Shown here: in pieces, positions 33,023 through 43,615 of the stretch
Layout of the letters: every line of letters starts with the position of its first letter
Position numbering within the stretch: the first letter of the stretch is position 1
NCBI GenBank assembly: GCA_032718475.1
Contig: JAUCBJ010008108.1
Location: 1 to 47,371 of the forward strand
Reading direction: 5' to 3'
Source: Nemertoderma westbladi
Taxonomy: Eukaryota > Xenacoelomorpha > Nemertodermatida > Nemertodermatidae
Length of the DNA: 47,371 nt
Notes under the pieces: generated by a model
Database searches by the model: none
Seen by the model: only the letters and a program-made list of their open reading frames with translations
Told to the model about the DNA's origin: nothing
Position numbers and translations under genes: made by a program

Positions 33023-34571
33023 TTAACCCTATTAAACCCGTGGGAGGGGGTCAACATGACCCCCCCGTGGTTTTTTTTATTATAATTCTGAAACAAACGC
33101 AGTTGGGAATCTGAAATTTTATGACTTTTCCTAAAAATCTATTGTCTTCCTAGTAGTGAAAACCGTTTTCAAAAATCCTGGGTACTTTTCGAGTTATAGC
33201 ACCATTTTTTAACCCTACTTTTGGCACTTTTTTTGAGACGTTTTTTGAAAATTACATTTCAATAAATATGAATTGTAACATCTCTAGAAATTGGATGGAT
33301 TTCATATAAATTGATTTAGAAATTTCAAACTTGTTTTTTTCGGTGGGTGCCAAATTTTGGTGCCAGCACCAAATTTTGAAATAAGTCAATTTTATAAATT
33401 GATTGTTTTAAACTTGTTTTTTACGCTATTGGGGTTTTTTGGGGTTCTGGATTCGATGAAATATATACGAGTTGCACCAAGCGTATCAAACTTGTATTTT
33501 TCGGTGCTGTGTGCAAATTTTGGTGCTAGCACGAAATTTTGAAAATCCATTCAATAGATAAAATTGCTTGTGACAATTTATTTCTTGCGTTTTAGAGGTT
33601 TATGGCTGTTCTGAATTCAATGGAAAATATAATTATCGAACTAGACATCTCAAACTTGTATTTTTCGGATGTGGGTGCAAAATGTGGTGCTAGCACCAAA
33701 TTTTGAAAACCATCAAATATATCAATTGATTGTGTCACCTTGTTTCTTGCGTTATACGGGTTTGTGATGGTTCTGAATTCAATGGAATCAGTAAAAATTT
33801 CATAAGAGTTCTCAAACTTGTATTTTTCGCCGGTGGGTGAAAATTGTTGTGCCAGAACCAAATTTTGGAAAATATGCAAATTGATCAGTAGATAGTATCA
33901 CCTTGTTTCTTGCGTTATACGGGTTTATGAGGGTCCTGAATCCGATAGAATCAATAAAAACAGCACTGGACATCGCAAACTTGTACTTTTTGGTGATGGG
34001 TACGAAATTTGGTGCTAGCACCAAAATTTGCCAAATTACGCCGAAAAATACAAGTAGCAATGATCTGGCACATTAGAAATGTATTCCATTAGAATCAATC
34101 AGCGCCCTCGAAAACCTGAAAATGTGAATTTATAGCATCGTATAAGTGAATTAAAAATTTTGTGTTCTAACTGAAAAGTGCTGGTTACTTGTTATTTTTC
34201 ATTTTTTTCCTACGCAAAGAGGACTAAACAGCCATTTATAGTAATCATATCATTTTTAAATATTTTCCAATGTATTTTGCACCCCAAAAAACCTGTATTG
34301 AAAAATAATTAGCCGAAAATGTAACTTTCAAATTTTGTGAAAATTGTGCACTACTTGTAATTTTGGTGCTGCAATATAACCACCCCAGTACATTTTTTCG
34401 AAAATTTTTTTTTTTGGTCGGATCCAGGCAAGTGATACCTACGTACAAACAAAAAATCAGATGTTTTCGTAAATATTTGTAGATTTTAGAGGGAGGGGTC
34501 CATATGACCCCCCCCCCCCCCCCCCCCCGGTATTTGTACAGCATTTTATAGCCCGGTACTAATAGGGTTAA
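33023..34571. mobile_element. piggyBac-like non-autonomous element with TTAA target sites
   Basis: The left end is TTAA|CCCTATTAAACCCG and the right end CCCGGTACTAATAGGG|TTAA. TTAA target sites with CCCT-type termini are the hallmark of piggyBac elements. Sub-terminal GGGGGTCAACATGACCCCC on the left and GGGTCCATATGACCCCC with a poly-C run on the right form small palindromes. The 1.55-kb interior has no transposase. A second pair of similar ends occurs at 37185 and 40254. Confidence 0.8.
33327..34060. repeat. Five ~163-bp tandem repeats with central palindrome
   Basis: AAACTTGT starts at 33327, 33488, 33652, 33814 and 33977 (spacings 161, 164, 162, 163). Each is followed by TTTTTCGGTG-GGGTGC, AAATTTTGGTGC and a GGTGCTAGCACC-type perfect palindrome embedded in AAATTT arms. 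They lie inside the piggyBac-like element. Confidence 0.9.
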
Positions 34572-35257
34572 GTCTGTAGTATGCAGGATGAGACAGTGCA
34601 GTGGTACGTCACTGCTGATGAAATCAAAGCCCAAACATTGGGAATCTCAGTATATAAATATCCTATTATAGTGGCATTATGGAGGGCAATTGACCACCCC
34701 CCCCCCCCCCCCCCCCCCGTCCCGGAATATTGTCATGCCTTCCCCCGCCCTCCAGTTCTTCGGATACACGTGCTGATAATTATTCTAAACTTTACTTGGA
34801 ACCTGGGATTATTTCACCCCCAGATTATGTGTATGTGTATGTGAATCAACATTTTATTTTCGTTTTCAACCATAAATTTTCAATATTCCACAAGACCTAT
34901 TATTTTGGACTATTTTTGCTCATTATTACTAGAAATCTAAGCTCTAAAAGTTCTGAATTTTATTCGCTTTCACAAGATCGATCCCGTTTAGAGTTGTTAA
35001 TTTGTTTTTATTTATAGAAACTGCATTCATTCCAAAAATTATATTACAGAATGAGCGATGTTAGTAATGGAGGCAATATATAACGATACAAACAATATTG
35101 AGGAGGGGATATTAATATAGCCAAAGAAATTGAGATTATTATTGAATGTAAAAATTTAATGTGGACAAAACAAAACAATAATATTATCTGGTATTTAGGT
35201 CACTAAAGAAGTAGTGAAGACAGACGTCATCAATCATTAACAATACTGTATATAATT
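34572..35257. other. Non-coding region downstream of NCX copy 2
   Basis: It holds a 22-bp poly-C run (34697-34718) and AT-rich text. The final transmembrane exon of NCX copy 2 would be expected here, but no matching frame was found on the minus strand. Confidence 0.5.
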
Positions 35258-35438
35258 TTAATAAATGAACATAAGTATATTACGAACTTTGATAATGTGG
35301 TAAATGGATGCGATAGTCAATGGGATGCCTAATCCAACCAATATATTGACTGAATTTGTTGCAGTAATGTTTTCGATAGCAGAATCCGCATGGCGTTCAT
35401 GTTTTGCTGATTTTACGCATGCAAACCAGTCAGGCAAG
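35258..35438 (-). CDS. SLC8-like: NCX copy 2: alpha-2 repeat exon, 3' end anomalous
   Basis: The acceptor TTATTTACAG begins the exon at 35438; AG of the previous exon plus C gives Ser of the GTS motif. It reads LPDWFACVKSAKHERHADSA, IENITATNSVNILVGLG and IPLTIASIYH. This matches the alpha-2 repeat (G-T-S-x-P-D-x-x-A-S ... A-D-x-A-I-G-N-x-T-G-S-N-x-V-N). PD and the N-x-V-N Asn remain, but IGN is IEN and TGSN is TATN. After IYHIIK the frame hits TAA at 35258. Normally ~70 residues with two more helices follow. A donor AAA|GTTCGT at 35288 is possible, but no next exon is visible. Either way the protein lacks its last helices in this window. Confidence 0.85.
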
Positions 35439-36087
35439 CTGTAAATAAAAGTAATATAATATATTGTAGATACATATTATTATGTATCTATTCTAGAATC
35501 GCCAGCTATTTGAAACAGTTTATGGTCTAAGGTTCCGAAGATCGAGAACGATTTGGGGGGTGTACTTATGTAAAATTTACTTGAAATAGTTAGTGATTCA
35601 TCTGTTAAAATACTGAGTCTGTCCGTTTTACTGTCGGACTGTCCGTCAGTATGTCTCCAAAACAATAGAAAACATACTATCTGTCTGTGACTTCATTTCT
35701 GATATCAGTATTCAAATTTGGCTTCTTATTTTCTGTCTGTATTCCTGCAGTCTGTCCGTCAAAATATAACCGACAGTCTGACATCCTAACAGACAATTTG
35801 GAAGTCATTAAATGTTAAATCTGACACTCGAAAATCCAGGAAACCAGGAAATCCCCTATAACTAAACTTTTAACTTTTAATTTCTACCCTTTTCTTCTAT
35901 TGGACGGAGAGAGTGTCGGATAGTCAAAAAGACCAACAAACAGACAAAGTAAATTTAATTAAAAGATAAATTTTACCTCAGAAATGAAATCAGCGACCAG
36001 TAAAACCCCCACAGCAAAAATCTTAGCATGGTTTTGTGGTTTAGTGGTGCTCTATATATATATATTGACAGACATTCTCACATATTA
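35439..36087. other. NCX copy 2 intron, no feature
   Basis: It contains repeated CTGTCCGT/CTGTCTGT text (35610-35780) like the arrays of the fold-back family, but no clear element ends. No exon is seen. Confidence 0.45.
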
Positions 36088-36634
36088 TTAAGGTGGTTAG
36101 ACACGATACAAATTTTTTTTCAAAAATTTCTGCAAAACATTCCATTAGATTCAAAATTCGATGTAGATTCCAAAAATCAAACTCTCATGACAGCATTCAA
36201 AAGCAGTTAAAAGTTGTAAGCATTTTTCGGTGAAATTTTTCAAAGCGGTGCGCCAATTTTTTTTAATTGGGCTCATTTATTGAAATTTATTTATTTTGAA
36301 ATTTTTTTCCCAGAGAAAATCCAATTCACATAACCTATATCATAATCCTTCAAAACTTATATCCATTAGTATGGCACCTTTTACTTTTACATATGCGGTC
36401 TTTGACTTTCAGCTCCGTTTACTCCTTTCGCGATTATCGCGGAGGTGATTTTATTCATTTTCCTTTTTCTCGAGATCTGTAAATTCAATTGCCATGAAAT
36501 TTTAGATACTTATACAGAATTTGAGATGTAAAAGTGGAACCTCAAATATTTCAAATTTCTCAAATGAGTGTGGCCTATGGGCACATTTTAGAAGCACCCA
36601 TGAGCCATTAGAGCCATTACGAAACTCACCTTAA
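36088..36634. mobile_element. Possible second TTAA-site MITE
   Basis: TTAAGGTGGTTAGACACG at 36088 is mirrored by CTCACCTTAA ending 36634 (shared TTAAGGTG-GTTT/GTTA). The 547-bp A/T-homopolymer-rich interior has no ORF. It sits in the intron between NCX copy 2 exons. The short inverted repeat makes this tentative. Confidence 0.5.
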
Positions 36635-37657
36635 CAGACAATTTTTGCGGTTTAAAGGCAATAATCTCGGAATCTCGGAATGGTATTTATTCATTTTTAA
36701 ACACTACTCCCACCCAATTTAAAGTTTTTTGGATCAAATGAAAGCTACTAGTTTGCGCAATATTAAAATTCGAGCAGTTGTTTTATTTTTTCAATTGTTC
36801 ATCTATTATAACGATCTGTCATTTCTCATCCGTCTTTTTTTGAAAATTTGAAAATTATTTCGAAAAATTGCGGTATTTTCCTTGAAAAGTACGAAAAAAA
36901 ATTATGATCGAATTTTTTCAATTAATCGGACAAGCTAATTCCTAGCAAGTTAACAAGTTACAACTTCTGAAAATAAAGAATAACAAAGGAGTAGCATTTT
37001 AATTAAAAAAAATGTAAAATTTTGGCTCTGGCCGCAAAGGGCGTCAAAAATGAATTTTTTTTTAAATATTACAATTCAATATACACCCAAAATGTATCTT
37101 ACACTTGTTTTCTATTTATTATCTTTGTAGCGCAGTAAGCATTACAATATGTTGACTTCCAAGCCAGTCCCCCCTCCCCTCTTCTTAACACTATTAAACC
37201 CGGCTGGGGGTGGGGGGGGGGGGGGGGGGGGGGTGTCAACATGACCCACCCCCTTGGATATTTTGTTATGGTTTGTTATGTTGGTTATTATGTTTTGTTA
37301 TTTTGTTTACTTTTGGCCATTACAGGGCCATTTTGGGGGCCAATTTTAATAATATTTGGTTGGGCTATTCTTGAACAACCCCAACGATGTTTAGTAGTAC
37401 AATAAATAATTCAGTTCAGAATTTTGTTCAGAATTAAGTTCAATGGACACCAAAATGTGAGATTCATTTGGGGGTGCTACTTGTAGTTTTAAGTCAGCAT
37501 CATTTGCACAGCTATGTGTATTTTGCACTAAGTTCTACTATTTCATGGTTGTTGCTCCACTCAAGGAATAGGTGATCGGATATGGCTTCAATATCGCGCA
37601 TCAGCAATCGTTGCTATACTAATTCAAATTTAAATTACTTACATAAGTGCTTATTTT

Positions 37658-37776
37658 GGACGGATCCAAGTTGGATGTTGGACGGATCCAAGTTGGATGT
37701 TAGACGGATCCACGTTGTATGTTAAACGGATCCAAGCTGGATGTTGGATGTTTTGGACGGATCCAAGTTGGATGTC
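37658..37776. repeat. 22-bp tandem repeat, about 5 copies
   Basis: GGACGGATCCAAGTTGGATGTT repeats with few changes (GGATCC recurs near 37662, 37684, 37706, 37728 and 37759). A (TGTT)n microsatellite follows at 37792-37820. Confidence 0.9.
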
Positions 37777-38766
37777 TTTATTTCTCAGTGTTTGTTTGTT
37801 TGTTTGTTTGTTTGTTTGTTTATACACACAACTAATACTTGCACTTAATGTTGATGGAATTGGATGAAACTTTGATGATAGGTTCATTATCGGACCTAGT
37901 TGTGTATGCAAGGTTTTGGTTGCGAGGGACCTGTTGGTGGCCTAGCAACAGTGAAATTAATTCTGGAATGACCGATCATAATGGTAGAATTCACTCAATC
38001 AAAATTATGTCGACACCCCATATGGAGCACCTATTGGACGTGCTTTATGCGAAATTTCGCTTTATTTCGTTCATAATTGTAGGAGAAGATACATTTCCTA
38101 TAAAAAGTGTTTTTTTAACATACATTACAATATACTATTTTGTATGTGTATATTGTACAGACGGTACTTTGCCCAATGTTTCGATGCCCAATGTTTCGTT
38201 TTTCGTTATTAGGCTGCCCAAAAAAAAAATTAAAATTATTACAACAATATTGATAGCAATAGGCTCCGTCCATTATTGCCAGCTCTCGGCTGGCAAGCTT
38301 GTAAGAAGTTGATATCATGAAACTTGTAGGATTTGTGGGTCGAATCGTAATGTCAGGAACAGTTATAATTTATATCATGACCATAACGACTGTCTGCCTG
38401 TATATCAGACGCATTAATAATTGTCCGTAATTATTTTTAATTCTCCATACTGCGTATGTGTGGCGCCCAGGGGTAAACACCTTGACATTCTAGTTTCCAA
38501 TAATGGTGTTCTACCACTTGGTCTACTGAGCTTGTAGAAAGTAGCATCATTGGTATAATGATATCTGGTCGCTCATGGTAACTTACAGTTTTGCCCAAGG
38601 TGTAGCTACTTGCTACTCGTCTCTAGATGACCTTTTATTTCAATTATTACTTCTAATTCGGGTTGGTAAATTAGGAAACCTTTCGTTAGTTTCATTACTA
38701 TCTAGGAATAAAAATATTAGAAGGTTTTTATCGGTCCCCTTTTCTATAGTTAATTACACCACCCAC

Positions 38767-38945
38767 CTTGTCCCCACAGCAACAAAGGTAACAGCCGTGA
38801 TCATTCCTTTCAATCCAAGGAGGCATCCGAGAATAGTGGCGAAATCTCCGATCAATAAAGCGAAGCACCCAATCATAAAGAAACACACGACATACCTCAG
38901 CCACCCTCCAAGATAAACAGCCGGTGGAATAAACGCGAATAGAAG
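38767..38945 (-). CDS. SLC8-like: NCX copy 2: TM6-TM8 exon
   Basis: The acceptor ATTATTTCTCAG and donor ACAAG|GTGGGT bound a 179-bp exon, starting in phase 0 and leaving AG. It reads LLFAFIPPAVYLGGWLRY, VVCFFMIGCFALLIGDFATI and LGCLLGLKGMITAVTFVAVG, then T(S). This is the start of the C-terminal membrane half of NCX (W-K-x-L-F-A-F-x-P-P ... G-D-x-A-x-x-x-G-C-x-x-G-L-K-x-x-x-T-A-V-x-F-V-A-x-G-T-S). Phase joins exactly to the exon at 35438. Membrane segments are intact and the exon looks under constraint. Confidence 0.93.
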
Positions 38946-39168
38946 CTGAGAAATAATTAAAATATTGGTAAACTAATAATTATTCGACTATGGAAATATT
39001 ATTATTCGTACCTCCGTAGGTAGAGCGGGTTGTGATAATGAATAACTTTATACGGTCGTGATTTTATATCATTGGATGGAGAGAATATAGTAGCATCTAT
39101 AGTATCATATATGGCAATTACCAATATACATAAAGTGGTACATGTTGAACAAATCAATGACAACTAAC

Positions 39169-39347
39169 CTTCCAGATGAAGGATAAACTGTGCATGAGAT
39201 AGTCAAGTTTTGTTGCAGATTCGTTATCACCACCATTTACAAACACGGCCTCATGAAACTGGTCACTCCAGGTTGATGCACCAACAGATTCTTGACTTAA
39301 AGATTGATTAGCTTTATGGGCGCAGTGAAAAACGTAATTGTTGAATT
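39169..39347 (-). CDS. SLC8-like: NCX copy 2: linker exon before TM6
   Basis: The acceptor TTTTATTTTTAG and donor TGGAAG|GTTAGT bound a 179-bp exon. Its first two bases complete a Glu codon with the G of the upstream exon. It reads FNNYVFHCAHKANQSLSQES, then VGASTWSDQFHEAVFVNGGD and LDYLMHSLSFIWK. The family signature before TM6 is (V)-G-T-x-S-W-x-x-Q-F-x-E-A, then an acidic stretch, then D-Y-x-M-H-x-x-x-x-x-W-K. The exon ends at W-K exactly as expected before LLFAF. Confidence 0.92.
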
Positions 39348-40367
39348 CTAAAAATAAAATAGAGATATAAATGAGAATATAACCAATAAATTAAATGCCT
39401 GAAATTCGCAATAATCAATTCATAAATGTAATTTGTAGAGTTATCCCTCGAAATGGCTAAATTCTATGCTACTTTTCTGATGTCCAGACCCCCGCGTCAC
39501 GGTAATAGTCAATCCTTAATTAAAGCAATGCGTGATGTGATGCCTTTATTATACGCTTAGAGTTGCCATTCTGTAATTCCCTGGTGTCCAAAACCACAGT
39601 GATTCCGTGTCTTTCAGAGTAACTAGATGGAATGTTGAAGGAGCTATGGACATCACCAACATCATAGTAACCTTTATCAGCGGCGTAGCCACGAGTAGGG
39701 GCACATAGGTTCGAGTTGATAAGACGCCCCCTGATCTAACATAGGTACAGTGTCCGTATTACTGTGTCCTCTCCAACGTAGCGTTTCTAATTTAGTCGGT
39801 GCTGAGTTAGATACATATTTCCAATTTTGTATTGTACACACTTCCGAAAAATATACTTTTGAGATGTCTAGAAACCCAGAAAACCTAAAAATTTGAATTT
39901 ATAGCATGTTATAACTATAAGTAAATAAAATGTTTTGTTGTTTTTTAACTGAAAAGTGCTCAGGTTACTCGTTTTTTTCATTATTGGTGACATAGAGGAA
40001 TAAAACTGCCACTTATATCCAGATAATTTTTAAACATTTCCAATGAATTCAGCGCTCCAGAAGACATAGAAAACAGATTAGGTGAAAATTTAAATTTTCC
40101 TATTGGCTTGTAAATTGTTCACTCCTTGAAATGTTGGTGCTAAAAAAACAACCCCGCTAAATCTTTTTAAATGTTTCTTCTTCGTTGAGCTCCAGAATAG
40201 TGAAATCTACATACAAACAAAAAAATAGCCCGGTAGGCCTACTAATGGGGTTAAAACTTGTTTTTAATATTAAAGCAGGCTGTTTGCATATTCAATACCC
40301 GTACATTAAGTATAGAAACAACACCTTATTGAAAAGGAAATGTGATGTGTGAATTATTGAAACTCAC

Positions 40368-40494
40368 CAACGTCATCTACAATCCGAGGATTCGGGGGCA
40401 GTTGGGGGTCATCATGGGGTTCTGTAAACGTTGTGGTTGCGAAAATAGCTCGAGTGGTTCCCAATGTCGGATCCTCTTCACTTTTTCTTATGTG
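40368..40494 (-). CDS. SLC8-like: NCX copy 2: loop linker exon after Calx-beta region
   Basis: The acceptor CATCCATCAG and donor GACGTTG|GTGAGT bound a 127-bp exon, phase 0 to phase 1. It reads HIRKSEEDPTLGTTR, AIFATTTFTEPHDDPQLPP and NPRIVDDV, joining to EFNNY of the next exon. The sequence itself is weakly conserved. The call rests on the exact splice-phase fit with 39347 and on the P-R-I-x-x-D-x-E-F pattern at the end of the NCX loop (P-x-L-G-x ... E-F). The exon before it should finish CBD2, but none is recognised. Confidence 0.72.
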
Positions 40495-42071
40495 CTGATG
40501 GATGTATAAATATCCAATAAAAACGTCACGACACACAATGTATTTGTATAATATGCACATATAAATTTTAGCTATGTATAATAATTTTTATGAATATGTA
40601 TTAATATTAAAATATAATTAAATAAAATTGTTATATTAATTATAATATTTATATATATACTACACAATGTTGATCCATGAAAACAAATATATATATATAC
40701 TTATTACATACTTGTATTCATTAAATATGAAGTACACAATTTTAACATTTTTTTTCACCTAGTTTAAACAAACATTGAGTTAATATGTAGCTCATGGACC
40801 CTACCACATGACTCAGATAGTCTAAGGATACTAAGGACTAATTAGACGCTAACTACATCCGAGATTAATAATTTGAGGTTGAAAGACATGGATATATTCC
40901 GGATGGTAGTCTGAATATTCAGCGCAAAGTATTCGCCCGTGGTATCTAGCGATATGATAAAAATAGACAATGAGTTAGTGCGTTTAGAAGGGCCTTTTTC
41001 TAAGTGACCAACAATAGAATTTAAAATGAAATAACCGAGTATATTTCGGGCAACAGCCCTTTATCAACTCAATTCAGTTAAACTGCATGCAGGCATGTGT
41101 AAAGTACAGAAGTACATAAGTACATTGTCTATTATGATACCACCGGTGACCTGGGCAAACACATATTTACAGAGGATATGATAAACAATACGACATTGTT
41201 TCTACATCGACGATGGATGCGCTGGGGCCGAGATGGTAGATGTAGAATACAAACTGGCCATAGATATGGTGGATTGCTAAAAAGCAGATGATTCCCCTGG
41301 TCAAGTTCCGCTCACATTACCTTCAGCTTATGAAAAAAAGCTTATTAAATAAAACTCGATAAAGGTTGAACGTGTTGAGTGGTACATACATAGAAACAAA
41401 TTAATCTTCAACTATAACCCCATCGATTGACCATTTTTACTAAACGGGGATGTCTCTCAATTAAACGTTCAATCTTCAATACGTTGAATTTCATTTCAAC
41501 TGTAATCCTGGCAGGAATAAACTTAAAAAAGCAAATGTGGATTAATGAAATGGGCTGGGAAAACTTTTGTAAGACGCAATGAATATATATTGAGTTTTTG
41601 GAATACAACACCAAAGGTGATCAGCCCATGAGTTTCAAAACGCCTCTTAAAGGACACTAGATGCAGATAATATCTTGATGATGCAGATAATCTGGCGAAG
41701 GTCATGGGTGAAACGTAGTTGTGGTACCGCAATTTTATAAACATTGCATTCTTAATTGACACTGCATGACAGCCAAAAAATCAGTTCAAGGTGGTTACCA
41801 AAAAGTATCACATAATATTCCGGCTGGTCCTTGGACTATACCCCCGTTCTCCTTGGTCTAATTGTTTGCATTTGACTTAAAAACCTTTACAACAATTTAT
41901 AATTTCACTGTCTAATTAGTTAAACTCTCCTATAATATTTTTTATTAAGATATGAATGGACCAAACTGTACTCTACAGTGCACTTGCCAGTAATGCACAG
42001 CTAATTCTAGAAACAACTTTACAAACGTTTCAAGGTTCCAGAATTAACTACTACCAGTACCCAACACAAAC
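40495..42071. other. NCX copy 2 intron without recognisable Calx-beta exons
   Basis: In copy 1 the matching interval holds three Calx-beta exons. Here the minus strand shows only short frames that do not match the family. The area contains transposon-tail-like text: TTGATAAAGGGCTGTTGCCC followed by GAAA on the minus strand near 41043-41067, and GAAGGTCATGGGTGAAACG on the plus strand near 41696-41714. (TA)n tracts lie near 40650-40700. Confidence 0.5.
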
Positions 42072-42201
42072 CTTCCCGCATTTAGATTTGCTCATTCTTC
42101 TTGGCTTTACATTTTTCCCAGCAGTAAATCGTCGAATTGCATATATTTTGTACCATGATATACTGTGGTGTCTTCTTGCCGCATTTTCAGAAACAAGTAA
42201 C
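42072..42201 (-). CDS. SLC8-like: NCX copy 2: cytoplasmic loop helix exon
   Basis: The acceptor GGTAATAATTTAG and donor GGGAAG|GTTTGT bound a 130-bp exon. Taking phase from its homologue at 25167-25293, it reads LLVSENAARRHHSISWYKIY, then AIRRFTAGKNVKPRRMSKSK and CGK. It shares the pattern R-x-A-x-R-H-H-x-x-x-W-x-x-I-x-A-x-R-R-F-T-G with copy 1, at roughly 40% amino-acid identity, and has the same GTTTGT donor. The preceding exons would lie to the right, where a BEL/Pao element now occupies 42.7-47.4 kb. The exon was chosen on the minus strand over a longer plus-strand frame. Confidence 0.82.
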
Positions 42202-42660
42202 CTAAATTATTACCAAATAAATTAAGAATTTAACAATAGAGTTTAACATGAAACATAAATTTTTGTATTCATTTGGCGTTTGTTAATTATTAGTGTCGGC
42301 ACTTATTTTTCTATTATCAATTGCGTAATAATAGTAGACTATTTAGTTGATGGAATCATTTGCTGTGATTTATAATTACTAAGATTATCAATAATAATAA
42401 TTATTTCTCTTTTATTTCATCCATAAAAAATCGGACATATTAGAATTACCGGAACACACTAAACATAATTAAGTAATACTATAAAGCACAAATTTTATTT
42501 ATTATCAATACAAAGTATATTTTTAAGACATGCCAAAGGTCAATTTTATTGGTAGCCATTCATTTACTTTATGTTGTCTTACAATTAAATTATTGAACCA
42601 TGTTATTTTAAATTTATTGAAAATACTCAGTGCAATTTCTATTATTATAATTAACTAGAG
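42202..42660. other. AT-rich non-coding sequence
   Basis: No coding or RNA signal. It ends at the short hairpin ACGGGCC-TAGC-GGCCCGT (42661-42678), which may mark the edge of the BEL/Pao insertion. Confidence 0.45.
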
Positions 42661-42794
42661 ACGGGCCTAGCGGCCCGTGAAGCAAGTCGTAGGAGACAGT
42701 ACGAGTCAAGTAAAAGCTTTTTGTTCTGTCTGATAATAAATTAGTGTGAGGGTAGTCCCGGTGGTGTACGAGAAATTTTCTAGACAACTTCAAA

Positions 42795-43612
42795 CTATAA
42801 TAGCTCTAGGTCCTCTGCGTCGAACTCATTCTCCTCCGCCCACTCTCTTGATGTTGCTTCCCCTCCTAACTCATTTATCGGCGGTATTTCTCTGTAATTA
42901 TCCTCTATCCTTTCACCACGCTCCACTATGCGTGGTTCCAGCTCCATACCCATCCCTGACTCCTGGTATCCTTCCCCGGGCCGCTTCTCACATGGGACGT
43001 CCCCTTCGCCCATCTCTGGTTTCTCCTCTACGTCCTCAACAATACCAGACAGCACGCACCCTGATGTCTCGGAAACACCAAATGGTGTCCTCGTCTTAAT
43101 TGGGCCAGTGAGCATCCATCCAAATGGCGTGAGAATGGCCATCGGGTCTCGCTCCCTGTCATCGCCGAAAATGGTCTGTAGTCTCTCGTGGGCCGTCGGG
43201 CGGTCCATGCCGACTATGAGAGATACTTTGGGGACATCCAGCTCGGGCACGGAGAAATCGATGTTGTCCAGGTACTGGTATTGCTCGACCTCGATCTTCG
43301 TGGGTCGCCTGGCATTAATATTAATCGATTCTATTATTCGGATGGGTTCGATGGTAGCCCCATAGCCGCACCCTGGTGTTATCGCTGATATCTCGCAACA
43401 TCCCGTTCTCATCTTCAAGACCTCATCCTTACTAGAGATAGTGGTTACCGCCATGTTATCGCTGATATCTCGCAACATCCCGTTCTCATCTTCAAGACCT
43501 CATCCTTACTAGAGATAGTGGTTACCGCCATCTTGCTAGGCCTCGTTCGTAACCCTATCTCTTTCGGCCACCCAACTCTCCATTAGCGTGAATGCTGCTC
43601 CACTATCGACCA
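42795..43612 (-). pseudogene. BEL/Pao A17-type aspartic protease region, frameshifted
   Basis: The active-site motif VDSGAAFTLM lies at about 43580-43610 in a frame different from the knuckle before it. After a 77-bp tandem duplication (43378-43531) the frame resumes and reads VPKVSLIVGMDRPTAHERL, then MAILTPFGWMLTGPI. This is the A17 protease end (L-I-G-x-D ... P-x-A-x-x-T-x-x-G-W-x-x-x-G-P) found between Gag and RT in BEL/Pao. The last ~90 residues are acidic and low in complexity, and end at TAG 42795. The protease would mature the element's polyprotein; this copy is broken. Confidence 0.75.
43378..43531. repeat. 77-bp tandem duplication in the protease region
   Basis: GTTATCGCTGATATCTCGCA through GATAGTGGTTACCGCCAT occurs at 43378 and 43455. 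Because 77 is not a multiple of 3, the duplication shifts the reading frame. Confidence 0.95.
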
Positions 43613-43615
43613 ACA

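Larger units (their letters stand above)
37185..40254. other. piggyBac-like ends bracketing two NCX exons
   Basis: The left end TTAACACTATTAAACCCGG, with GGGGGTG and TGTCAACATGACCC, matches the left end of the element at 33023. The right end ACTAATGGGG|TTAA and ~450 bp before it (from about 39800, including GAATTTATAGCATG and ACTGAAAAGTGCT) match the right part of that element. Most simply these are two independently truncated copies in two introns. They could also be the ends of one element. Confidence 0.6.

Noticed and set aside
37839-38312. A 157-codon plus-strand frame
   Set aside because: No family resemblance, no splice or start context, AT-rich intron of NCX copy 2; treated as chance.
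38575-38916. A 113-codon plus-strand frame
   Set aside because: It is antisense to the NCX TM6-TM8 exon (38767-38945).
41956-42225. An 89-codon plus-strand frame
   Set aside because: The opposite strand carries an NCX loop exon with correct splice sites and homology to copy 1, which explains the open stretch.
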